Source of the DNA: Actinomycetales bacterium
GTDB taxonomy: Bacteria > Actinomycetota > Actinomycetes > Actinomycetales > Cellulomonadaceae
NCBI GenBank assembly: GCA_020444245.1
Contig: JAHLLI010000006.1
Span: 178,483 to 242,482 of the forward strand
Direction: 5' to 3'
DNA: 64,000 bases
Part shown: piece after piece, positions 26,411 to 34,053 of the stretch
Layout: every line of letters starts with the position of its first letter
Numbering within the stretch: the first letter of the stretch is position 1
Notes under the pieces: model-generated
The model's database searches: none
What the model saw: only the letters and a program-made list of their open reading frames with translations
What the model was told of the DNA's origin: nothing
Translations under genes and position numbers: made by a program

Positions 26411-27450
26411 CCGCCGAGCACCTTCCGGATCGCTGCCTCGATGCGCGCGGGGCCCGGCAGCACGACCTGCTCGAGTGGCCGGGAGTACGGCACGGGCGTG
26501 TCCGGGTTGGCGACCCGGACCGCTGCGGCCCGGAGCATCCCCGGGTCGTGCTCGGTGACCGTCGCGACGACCTCACCCGACAGCCCGAACGACAGGTAGT
26601 CCTCGTCGACCACCACCAGGTGTCCGGTGCGGGCCACCGACCCCAGGATCGCCTCGCGGTCCAGCGGGACGAGGCTGCGCAGGTCGATGACCTCGACGTC
26701 GATGCCCTGAGGCGCGAGGCGTTCGGCGACGTCCAGCGCGTGGTGCACCGACAGCGAGAGGGTCACGACGGTGACGTCGGTGCCCTTGCGCGCGGTGGCG
26801 GCCTTGCCGATCTCGACGGTGTACGCGCCGTCGGGCACGTCGGCCGAGGCCCGCGGGTTCTTGGCCATCCAGGCCAGGCCCATCACGCCCTTGTGGAACA
26901 TGTAGACCACCGGGTTGTCGTCCCGGATCGCCGAGATCATCAGTCCCTTGGCGTCGTAGGGGTTCGAGGGCACGACGACCTTCATGCCTGGCAGGTGCGC
27001 GAACGTGCCCCACAGGCACTGCGAGTGCTGGGCGGCGTCGGAGTAGCCCCCGCCCACCGCCGTGGTGAGCACCATCGGGACCTTGACGTTGCCGCCGGAC
27101 TCGAAGTGGATCTTGGCCATGTGGTTGTAGATCTGGTCCAGGCACACCCCCATGAAGTCGGCGAACATCAGCTCGACGATCGGGCGCATGCCCTCGACGG
27201 CGGCGCCGATCCCCAGGCCGATGAACGCGGACTCGGAGATCGGGGTGTCCAGCACCCGGGTGGGGCCGAACTCGTCGAGCAGCCCGGTGGTCGAGCCGAA
27301 GATGCCCCCGTACGCGCCGACGTCCTCCCCGAGGTAGATCACCGCCGGGTCGCGGCGCATCTCCTCTGCGATCCCGTCGGCCATGGCCTTGGCGGTGGTC
27401 AGGCGGTGGCTCTGCGGCGCCGGCGTGGCCGGCGTCTCGGTGACGGTCAT
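26407..27450 (-). CDS. acoB: 2-oxoacid/acetoin dehydrogenase E1 component, beta subunit
   Basis: A 347-residue beta subunit of a ThDP-dependent alpha2beta2 E1. YLGEDVGAYGGIFG opens the fold, DTPISESAFIGLGIGAA holds the conserved Glu, and VELMFADFMG and VVVPSNPYDAKGL are family blocks. The C-terminal transketolase domain has VIDLRSLVPLDREAI. The sequence looks most like the acetoin/AcoB branch, though branched-chain or pyruvate substrates cannot be excluded. It follows E1 alpha after 9 bp and overlaps the lipoyl gene. Confidence 0.88.
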   Translation of the reverse strand: MTVTETPATPAPQSHRLTTAKAMADGIAEEMRRDPAVIYLGEDVGAYGGIFGSTTGLLDEFGPTRVLDTPISESAFIGLGIGAAVEGMRPIVELMFADFMGVCLDQIYNHMAKIHFESGGNVKVPMVLTTAVGGGYSDAAQHSQCLWGTFAHLPGMKVVVPSNPYDAKGLMISAIRDDNPVVYMFHKGVMGLAWMAKNPRASADVPDGAYTVEIGKAATARKGTDVTVVTLSLSVHHALDVAERLAPQGIDVEVIDLRSLVPLDREAILGSVARTGHLVVVDEDYLSFGLSGEVVATVTEHDPGMLRAAAVRVANPDTPVPYSRPLEQVVLPGPARIEAAIRKVLGG

Positions 27451-27459
27451 GGCTCCTCC

Positions 27460-28476
27460 TCAGGCGAACACGTAGGCGCTGGCGTGGGCGGGGTCGGGCA
27501 GCGGGCTGTCCTTGGCGAAGGCGATCGCCTCCTCGACCTGGGCGGAGGCCTCGGCCGTGATCGCGTCGGCGTCAGCGTCGGTGAGCACACCGTCCGCGAC
27601 CAGCGTGGCGCGGTAGGTCGGCAGGGGGTCGCGGCCCGGCACCTGGTCCAGCTCGGGTCGGTAGCCCTCGGCGTCGCCCTCGAAGTGGCCCCACAGGCGC
27701 AGGGTGTGGACCTCGATCAGGCTCGGGCCCTGGCCCGCGCGAGCGCGGGCGACCGCCTCGGCCGCCGCGGCGTGCACGGTCTCGACGGCGTTGTCCTCGA
27801 CGCGGACGCCCGGCATGCCGTGCGCGGCCGCGCGGGCGGCGTTGGACGCCACCGAGGTCGAGGCCGAGCGCGGCACCGAGATGCCCCAGTCGTTGTCCTC
27901 GACCACGAACACCACCGGCAGGTGCCACAGCGCCGCGAGGTTCAGCGACTCGTGGAACGCGCCCTGGTTGGCTGCGCCCTCGCCGGTGACCGCGACCGCG
28001 ATCCGGTCGGTGCCCTGGCGCTGGAACGCGAACGCCTGGCCCAGGGCTGGCGGGTAGCCCTCGGCGATGATCCCCGAGCACGAGAAGTGCGTGGCGGGGT
28101 CGAACAGGTGCATGTGCCCGCCTCGGCCGTGGCCGAGCCCGGTCTCGCGGCCGAAGATCTCCGCGGCGAGGGCCTTGAGGTCCATGCCGTGCGCGATCGC
28201 GAAGTGGTGCGGCCGGTGGGTGGCCGTGACGGCGTCGTCGGCGGTCAGGTGGGCGCACACGCCGGCTGCGACGGGTTCCTGGCCGGCGGCCAGGTGCATC
28301 TCGCCGGGCACGAGTCCCTTGCCGATGTCGAAGCCCGGGCCCTTGTCGGCCCAGTAGTCCCGCTTGATGGCCTCCTCGAACGCTCGGATGAGCGTCATCG
28401 TGCGATACAGATCGCGGCGCGCGGCCTGGTCGGCCTTCGCGGATCCGGCGGGTGCCGGGGGAGAGGTCGTGGTCAT
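27460..28476 (-). CDS. acoA: 2-oxoacid/acetoin dehydrogenase E1 component, alpha subunit
   Basis: A 338-residue ThDP-binding alpha subunit. The ThDP/Mg motif is VTGEGAANQGAFHESLNLAA (Glu in place of the usual Asp in GDG) and ends at VEDNDWGISV (around 160-195). GRGGHMHLFD near 120 is the conserved loop. The N-terminal ~20 residues are Ala/Pro-rich. It heads a three-gene operon with E1 beta and the lipoyl protein. No dihydrolipoamide acyltransferase or dehydrogenase accompanies it. A substrate cannot be assigned from sequence alone. Confidence 0.88.
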   Translation of the reverse strand: MTTTSPPAPAGSAKADQAARRDLYRTMTLIRAFEEAIKRDYWADKGPGFDIGKGLVPGEMHLAAGQEPVAAGVCAHLTADDAVTATHRPHHFAIAHGMDLKALAAEIFGRETGLGHGRGGHMHLFDPATHFSCSGIIAEGYPPALGQAFAFQRQGTDRIAVAVTGEGAANQGAFHESLNLAALWHLPVVFVVEDNDWGISVPRSASTSVASNAARAAAHGMPGVRVEDNAVETVHAAAAEAVARARAGQGPSLIEVHTLRLWGHFEGDAEGYRPELDQVPGRDPLPTYRATLVADGVLTDADADAITAEASAQVEEAIAFAKDSPLPDPAHASAYVFA

Positions 28477-28581
28477 GCTGCACCTCCAGACGTCGGTGTC
28501 CGTGCTTCGAGCGTCCGACGCCCCGCGGCCCGGGGCAACGTCGTCGAGTTCAGATGGTGAGCGAGGTGTCGCGCTGCCGGC

Positions 28582-29322
28582 TCAGACCGCGACGTCGAGC
28601 GCGAGGCGGCGGGCCGCGCGTCGCACGGCCGCGCCGTCGGCGACCCGGTCCAGGCGCTGCGACGGCACCGAGACGGCCACGGCGGCCGGCCCGGTGGGGA
28701 GCTGGACGGCGACTGCCACGCACGACGAGCCGAGGATGTACTCCTCGCGGTCGACGGCGAGCTCCGCGCTGGTGGCCAGCTGGTGGAGCAGCACCCGCGG
28801 GTCGGTCAGGGTCCGCGGGGTCAGGTCGGCCAGCGCGTGGTTGGCCAGGTACTCCCGGCGTCCGGGCTCGGGCAGGGCGCCGAGCAGGGCCTTGCCGAGC
28901 GCCGTCGCGTGGGCGGCAGCCTCCAGGTCCGCCCACAGCGGCACGCGCGGCGCCGCGCTGGAGTCGACGACCTCGAGCAGGTGGACCTCGCCGTCGGCGA
29001 GCACCGACAGGTAGGCGGCCGCGGCGGTCTCGACGTGCAACCCGTGGAGGACCTCGTGCTGGCGCCGGCTGCGCGCCGCGGTCCGGCTCGGGGCGTCGGC
29101 GAGGGCGCTCACCCGGGTGCCGAGCACGTACCCCACGCCGTCCAGGCGCTCCAGGTACCCCTCGTGCACGAGCGTGCGGAGCAGGTGGTAGACGGTGGGC
29201 AGCGCCAGACCGGTGCGCCGGGCGAGCACCTTGGCCGAGACGGGTCCCGCCGCGGCGCCGACCTCGTCGAGCAGGTGCAGGGCGCGGCTCACCGACGCGA
29301 TGAGGGTGGGTCCGTGCGCCAT
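28582..29322 (-). CDS. IclR-family transcriptional regulator
   Basis: A 246-residue regulator. The N-terminal winged helix is ASVSRALHLLDEV, VLARRTGLALPTVYHLLRTLVHEGYLERL (about 10-60). The IclR effector domain (about 75-240) has HATALGKALLGALPE and the conserved Cys in EYILGSSCVAVAVQLP. It precedes the E1 operon in the same direction with a 105-bp gap, so it is probably its dedicated regulator. A 12-residue DVAV-ending tail is unremarkable. Confidence 0.9.
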   Translation of the reverse strand: MAHGPTLIASVSRALHLLDEVGAAAGPVSAKVLARRTGLALPTVYHLLRTLVHEGYLERLDGVGYVLGTRVSALADAPSRTAARSRRQHEVLHGLHVETAAAAYLSVLADGEVHLLEVVDSSAAPRVPLWADLEAAAHATALGKALLGALPEPGRREYLANHALADLTPRTLTDPRVLLHQLATSAELAVDREEYILGSSCVAVAVQLPTGPAAVAVSVPSQRLDRVADGAAVRRAARRLALDVAV

Positions 29323-29414
29323 TGCCGTCCTCCGGCTTCGAGGATAGGCACGGCCCGCCCGCGCGGCCACAGGGCTCTCGAACCTGGCGTCCGTCGACCT
29401 CGAGCAGGAGCCGG

Positions 29415-29681
29415 TCAGGTCCGGTCCGCGAGGGTGACGACGAGCACCGCGAGCACCGCGAGCGCGCCGAGAACAGCGCCCACGGCGGCCGGGACCACAC
29501 TGGCCGACCGGCCGGTCTCGTACCGCCTGAGACCAACCACCCCCAGGACCATCGCGGCAACGGACGCGGGCACGGCGATGAACTCGCCGATGCCGGGGAC
29601 GAACGTTCCGAGGATCGCCGCGACCCCGGCTGCGAGGGCGTGCTGCCCCGGCCGTCCGCCGGGTGCGTTGTCGGCTACCAG
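29415..29681 (-). CDS. Small two-TM membrane protein, possibly CTG-initiated
   Basis: An 88-codon frame with two TM helices, HALAAGVAAILGTFVPGIGE and VVPAAVGAVLGALAVLAVLV, joined by a charged loop GLRRYETGRS. The layout is that of small DUF4190-like actinobacterial membrane proteins. The frame has no ATG or GTG before the first TM helix. A CTG at 29681 stands five bases after GAGGAGG, a good ribosome site. It is either a CTG start or a gene whose 5' end has been lost. It was found by translating the gap between IclR and the KimA-like gene. Confidence 0.5.
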   Translation of the reverse strand: MVADNAPGGRPGQHALAAGVAAILGTFVPGIGEFIAVPASVAAMVLGVVGLRRYETGRSASVVPAAVGAVLGALAVLAVLVVTLADRT

Positions 29682-29751
29682 CCGGTCCTCCTCAGGCTCC
29701 GATCCCAGGTGACGATCATGCGCGCACCACCCACGTCGCGCCAGAGCCGGA

Positions 29752-29792
29752 CCGTCAAGACCGAGGCCGCGCGCGTTAGGGGTCCGTCAAGA
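29752..29792 (+). promoter_or_regulatory. Direct repeat CCGTCAAGA, candidate operator of the KimA-like gene
   Basis: CCGTCAAGAC/TCG occurs at 29752-29763 and 29784-29795, with repeat starts 32 bp apart (three helical turns), about 50-90 bp before the permease start. It may be the target of the KdpE-like regulator. Inference from position only. Confidence 0.35.
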
Positions 29793-29843
29793 TCGCCGCC
29801 CACGCGCCCGGGACAGGTGTGGGCTGGGTGCGTGGCCCTGCCC

Positions 29844-31889
29844 ATGTCGTTGACCAAGCGAGTGCTGGTCGGCCGTCCGCTGACGTCGGAACAGCTCTCC
29901 GAGACGCTGCTGCCGAAGTGGCTCGCCCTACCGGTCTTCTGCTCCGACCCGTTGTCCTCGAACGCCTACGCGACCGAGGAGATCCTCCTGGTGCTGTCGG
30001 CCGGCGGCCTGGCGCTGCTGCACCTCACCCCGTGGGTCGCGGGCGCCGTCGTCATCCTGCTGACGACGGTCGTCCTGTCCTACCGACAGACCTGCCACGC
30101 CTACCCGAGCGGGGGCGGCGCCTATGCGGTCAGTCGCGCGAACCTCGGCCAGAACGCCGCGCTCGTCGCCGCCGCCGCGCTGCTGGTGGACTACGTCCTG
30201 ACCGTCGCGGTGTCGGTCGCGGCGGGAGTGGCGAACCTCGTCTCGGCCGTCCCGTCCCTGGCGCCGCAGGCGACGATGCTGTGCCTCGGCGTGATCGCCG
30301 CGCTCACCGTGGCCAACCTCCGGGGCGTGAAGGAGTCGGGCAAGGCCTTCGCGGTCCCGACCTACGGCTTCGTCGTGGCGGTCTTCACGATGATCGCGGT
30401 CGGCCTGGTCAGGACGCTTGCCGGGGAGCCTCCGGTGGCCGAGTCCGCGTCCTACGCGATCGCCGCGCACGGAGACCAGCTCACCGGGCTCGCCCTCATG
30501 GCGGTGGTCTTGCGATCGTTCGCCTCGGGGTGCACCGCGCTGACCGGGGTCGAGGCGGTCAGCAACGGTGTCCCGAACTTCCGCAGGCCCGAGGCGACCA
30601 ACGCCGCCGGGACGCTGGCGATCATGGCCGGGCTCACGATCACGATGTTCGCAGGCCTGACCGCGCTGGCCCTGGTCAGCCACGTGCACGTCGCCGACGA
30701 CGTCAGCAGGCTGGTGGGTGCCCCGGACGGCTACGTGCAGCGGACGGTCATCGCCCAGCTCGCGGGCGCGGTGTTCGGCACCGGGAGCCCCGGATTCTTC
30801 CTCGTCCAGGCGATGACCGCACTGATCCTCGTCATGGCGGCGAACACGGCGTTCAACGGCTTCCCGATCCTGGCCTCGATCCTCGCTGAGGACGGGTTCA
30901 TGCCCCGGCAGCTCTCGCGCCGAGGCGACCGACTGGTGTTCAGCAACGGCATCGTCGTCCTCGCCACGGCTGCTGCGGGGCTCGTCGTGGCGTTCGACGC
31001 GAGCCCCACCCGGCTGATCCAGCTGTACATCCTCGGAGTCTTCGTGTCGTTCACCCTCAGCCAGAGCGGGATGGTCGTGCACTGGACCCGCGCGCTGCAC
31101 ACGGCCCCGCTGCTGGGGGTCAGGAAGGTTCACCGGGCCCGCGCCATCAACGGCTTCGGGTCGGTCCTCACGCTCGTCGTCCTCGTGATCGTCCTGATCT
31201 CCAAGTTCAGCCACGGCGCCTACCTCGTGGTGATCGCCATGCCGGTGCTCTTCGCGCTCATGCGCGGCGTCCACGCGCACTACGCCTCGGTCGACCGAGC
31301 GCTCACGCCGAGCGTCGAGGGAGTCCCCCTGCCTAGCCGTGTCCACGCGATCGTGCTCGTCTCCCGCCTCACGACTCCTGCACTGCGGGCTCTCGCCTTC
31401 GCCCGCGCGGGTCGCCCCTCGAGCCTCGAGGCCCTGACCATCCGCACCAGCCCTGCCGCGACCGACCAGCTCGTGGCGGAGTGGGAGTCCCGTCGGGTGC
31501 CGGTGCCGCTGACCGTGCTCGACTCGCCGTACCGGGACATGACCAGGCCCGCGGTCGACTACATCGCCGACATCCGGCGCCAGAGCCCGCGCGACGTCGT
31601 GGCGGTCTACATCCCCGAGTACGTCGTCGAGCACTGGTGGGAGCAGCTGCTGCACAACCAGAGCGCGCTGCGGCTCAAGGCGAGGCTGCTGTTCCAGCCA
31701 GGGGTGATGGTGACCAGCGTCCCGTGGCGGTTCGGTCACGAGCCGGACGTCCCGCTCGCGGTGTTCGACGACCGCTGGGTCGGGACGGCCTCACCTGCGA
31801 GCACGCCGGTCGCACCGGCCGACGCGCCAGGCCCGGCGTGCGTGCCTCGCCACGCCCCCGTTCAGGTCCGTGCCACGCTGGGTCTGTGA
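29844..31889 (+). CDS. KimA-like potassium importer (APC superfamily)
   Basis: A 681-residue permease. The opening KRVLVGRPLTSEQ...LPKWLALPVFCSDPLSSNAYATEEILLV closely follows the KimA/YdaO pattern (IGKPL, then SSDALSSVAYGPE). Twelve TM helices occupy about 25-470. The cytosolic C-terminal ~180 residues form a Usp-like region (VHAIVLVSRLTTPALRAL, VVAVYIPEYVVEHWW), the part that binds c-di-AMP in KimA. It is cotranscribed with a KdpD/KdpE-like pair, which supports potassium uptake. A different APC substrate remains possible. ATG 29844 gives the family start MSLTKR. Confidence 0.85.
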   Translation: MSLTKRVLVGRPLTSEQLSETLLPKWLALPVFCSDPLSSNAYATEEILLVLSAGGLALLHLTPWVAGAVVILLTTVVLSYRQTCHAYPSGGGAYAVSRANLGQNAALVAAAALLVDYVLTVAVSVAAGVANLVSAVPSLAPQATMLCLGVIAALTVANLRGVKESGKAFAVPTYGFVVAVFTMIAVGLVRTLAGEPPVAESASYAIAAHGDQLTGLALMAVVLRSFASGCTALTGVEAVSNGVPNFRRPEATNAAGTLAIMAGLTITMFAGLTALALVSHVHVADDVSRLVGAPDGYVQRTVIAQLAGAVFGTGSPGFFLVQAMTALILVMAANTAFNGFPILASILAEDGFMPRQLSRRGDRLVFSNGIVVLATAAAGLVVAFDASPTRLIQLYILGVFVSFTLSQSGMVVHWTRALHTAPLLGVRKVHRARAINGFGSVLTLVVLVIVLISKFSHGAYLVVIAMPVLFALMRGVHAHYASVDRALTPSVEGVPLPSRVHAIVLVSRLTTPALRALAFARAGRPSSLEALTIRTSPAATDQLVAEWESRRVPVPLTVLDSPYRDMTRPAVDYIADIRRQSPRDVVAVYIPEYVVEHWWEQLLHNQSALRLKARLLFQPGVMVTSVPWRFGHEPDVPLAVFDDRWVGTASPASTPVAPADAPGPACVPRHAPVQVRATLGL

Positions 31890-33286
31890 GCGAGGCACGC
31901 CCTGCGCGAGAGCTGCCGCGTCCGGCCGCTGGGCTCTCGGCCCGGCGCCGCTGGTGGGGCGTGGGCGTGGCAGCCGTCGGCCTGCCCCTGCTGACGGTGG
32001 GGCTCGAGTCGATCCTCGACGACTACCGGCTCGGCACGCTCCTGCTGCTCTACCTGCTCGTCGTGGTCATCGTCGCGGCCATCGGCGGGTGGTGGCCCGG
32101 CGTCCTCGCGGCCGTGTCGTCCGTCGCCGCAGCGAACTGGTACCTCACCCCCCCGTTCAACACGTTCGCCGTCGCCAGTCGGGACAGTGTCATCGAGCTG
32201 GTCGTCTTCGCGGTGGTAGCGGTGATCGTGAGCGCGGCGGTGGAGATCGCGGCGCGCGACCGGAGCCGTGCCAGCCGCAGTCGTATCGAGGCCGACCTGC
32301 TCTCCGACGTGGCCTCGCGACCCGCGGCGACCTTGAGCCTTCCGGAGATGCTCGAGCAGGTCCGGGCCACGTTCGGCATGTCGGGCGTCGCGCTGCTGCG
32401 GAGCCGAGGCGGCACGGAGTCGGTCGTCGCCGCCGCCGGCCCGGAGGCCGGGCCCTGGTCCCTGCGGGTGCCGGCCAGCGCCGAGCTCTCCCTGGCCCTG
32501 AGCGGGCCCGAGCTGTTCGCCGAGGACCGCTCGGTCCTGCAGCGTCTCGCCGCGGCGGCTGCGCGCGCCTGGGAGACCCAGCACCTGTCCACCCTCGCCG
32601 ATCGCCTGACCGAGGCCGACCAGGTGCGCTCTGCGCTGCTGGCGTCCGTCGGCCACGACCTGCGGACCCCGCTGAGCTCCCTCAAAGCCGCCGTGTCGAG
32701 CCTGCGCCAGGACGACGTGGACTGGGCGCCCGACGAGCGCGCGGAGCTGCTCGCCACCATCGAGGAGTCCGCCGACCGTCTCGACGACCTCATCGCCAAC
32801 ATCCTGGACATGACGCGCATCCAGGTCGGCGCCATCGCGCCCCACCTGGACGACGTCGCGGTCGACGAGATCGTCGCCCTGGCAGCTCTGGACCTGCCCC
32901 CCGGCAGCGTCCGGATGGACATCCCCGACAGCCTCCCGCTGATCCGCGCCGACTCCGGCCTGCTCGAGCGAGCGGTCGCGAACCTGCTCGACAACGCCGT
33001 CCGGCACACCCCTCCCGGGCTGCGCGCCGAGGTCACCGCCCGGCTCAGCCGCGGGGCGGTCGAGGTCGCGATCGTCGACCACGGCGCCGGCGTGCCCACG
33101 CACCTGTGGGAGGCGATGTTCCAGCCGTTCCAGCGCCTGGACGACACCGCCATCGGGGTCGGCACCGGGCTCGGCCTGGCGATCGTCGAGGGCTTCTGCA
33201 CCGCGATGGACGTCGAGGTGCTGCCCAGCGAGACAGCGGGAGGAGGTCTCACCATGACGCTGCGCATCCCGGTGGCACGGTCATGA
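31886..33286 (+). CDS. KdpD-like sensor kinase lacking the N-terminal KdpD/Usp region
   Basis: A 466-residue kinase corresponding to the C-terminal half of KdpD. The four-TM DUF4118 block (about 20-115) contains the family signature NWYLTPPFNTFAVA; then a GAF-like region, HisKA with SVGHDLRTPLSSLKAAVSSL (His257) and HATPase (NLLDNAVRHTPPG, GTGLGLAIVEGF). The ~370-residue N-terminal KdpD and Usp domains of full KdpD are missing. The GTG start overlaps the permease stop (GTGA). KimA-like and Kdp-type genes have no KdpFABC here. Confidence 0.9.
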   Translation: MSEARPARELPRPAAGLSARRRWWGVGVAAVGLPLLTVGLESILDDYRLGTLLLLYLLVVVIVAAIGGWWPGVLAAVSSVAAANWYLTPPFNTFAVASRDSVIELVVFAVVAVIVSAAVEIAARDRSRASRSRIEADLLSDVASRPAATLSLPEMLEQVRATFGMSGVALLRSRGGTESVVAAAGPEAGPWSLRVPASAELSLALSGPELFAEDRSVLQRLAAAAARAWETQHLSTLADRLTEADQVRSALLASVGHDLRTPLSSLKAAVSSLRQDDVDWAPDERAELLATIEESADRLDDLIANILDMTRIQVGAIAPHLDDVAVDEIVALAALDLPPGSVRMDIPDSLPLIRADSGLLERAVANLLDNAVRHTPPGLRAEVTARLSRGAVEVAIVDHGAGVPTHLWEAMFQPFQRLDDTAIGVGTGLGLAIVEGFCTAMDVEVLPSETAGGGLTMTLRIPVARS

Positions 33287-33981
33287 CGCGGATCCTCGTC
33301 GTCGACGACGACCGTGCCCTGCTCCGCGCGCTGGCCATCAACCTCAGGGCAAGGCACTTCGACGTCGAGACCGCAGCCGACGGCGCGACGGCGCTCGCGC
33401 ACGCCGCTCGTACGCCGCCGGACATCGCGATCGTCGACCTCGGGCTCCCTGACATCGACGGCATCGACATCGTCACGGGCCTGCGCGGCTGGACGACCGT
33501 CCCGATCATCGTGCTGTCCGCACGCGACACGCAGTCCTCGAAGGTCGACGCCCTGGACGCGGGCGCGGACGACTACATCACCAAGCCGTTCGGCATGGAC
33601 GAGCTCCTCGCGCGCATCCGCGCCGCGCTGCGCCGCGCCACCGCCAGCACCCCGGTCCCCGTCATCCGGACCGCGGCCTTCACGGTCGACCTCGCCGCGA
33701 AGAAGGCGACCCGCGACGGCGCCCCGGTCCGGCTCACCCCCACGGAGCGGCACGTCCTGGAGCTCCTGGTCCGCCACACCGGCAAGCTCGTCACCCACGA
33801 GCAGATGCTCAAGGAGATCTGGGGCCCCGCCTACGCCGACCAGACCAACTACCTGCGCGTCTACGTGGCGCAGCTGCGCCGCAAGCTCGAGCCGACGCCC
33901 TCCCGCCCTCGCCACCTGATCACGGAGCCCGGCATCGGTTACCGCTTCGAGGTCGACGGGGGATCGGTGGCTCAGGACTAG
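33283..33981 (+). CDS. KdpE-like OmpR-family response regulator
   Basis: A 232-residue regulator whose ATG overlaps the kinase stop (ATGA). The receiver domain has VVDDDRALLRALAINLRAR, Asp52 in VDLGLPDIDG and the switch lysine in YITKPFGMDELLAR. The winged helix ends RHLITEPGIGYRFEVDG, and LTPTERHVLELLVRHTGKLVT is the KdpE-type start of the DNA-binding domain. It probably controls the permease gene of the same operon rather than a kdpFABC operon, none of which is seen. Confidence 0.92.
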   Translation: MTRILVVDDDRALLRALAINLRARHFDVETAADGATALAHAARTPPDIAIVDLGLPDIDGIDIVTGLRGWTTVPIIVLSARDTQSSKVDALDAGADDYITKPFGMDELLARIRAALRRATASTPVPVIRTAAFTVDLAAKKATRDGAPVRLTPTERHVLELLVRHTGKLVTHEQMLKEIWGPAYADQTNYLRVYVAQLRRKLEPTPSRPRHLITEPGIGYRFEVDGGSVAQD

Positions 33982-34053
33982 GCGAACGCCCGCAACGGGG
34001 CTGCCGCTCGTCGGACGTCCTCGCCGCCGCTCGACCGGCTTCCCCCGCACGGG

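Noticed and set aside
29700..29843. Possible c-di-AMP (ydaO-type) riboswitch before the KimA-like gene
   Set aside because: No conserved motif of that riboswitch was recognisable; only the CCGTCAAGA repeats stand out.
29675..29857. Minus-strand 60-codon frame upstream of the KimA-like gene
   Set aside because: Low-quality composition, stops in the leader of the small membrane gene, and has no ribosome site.
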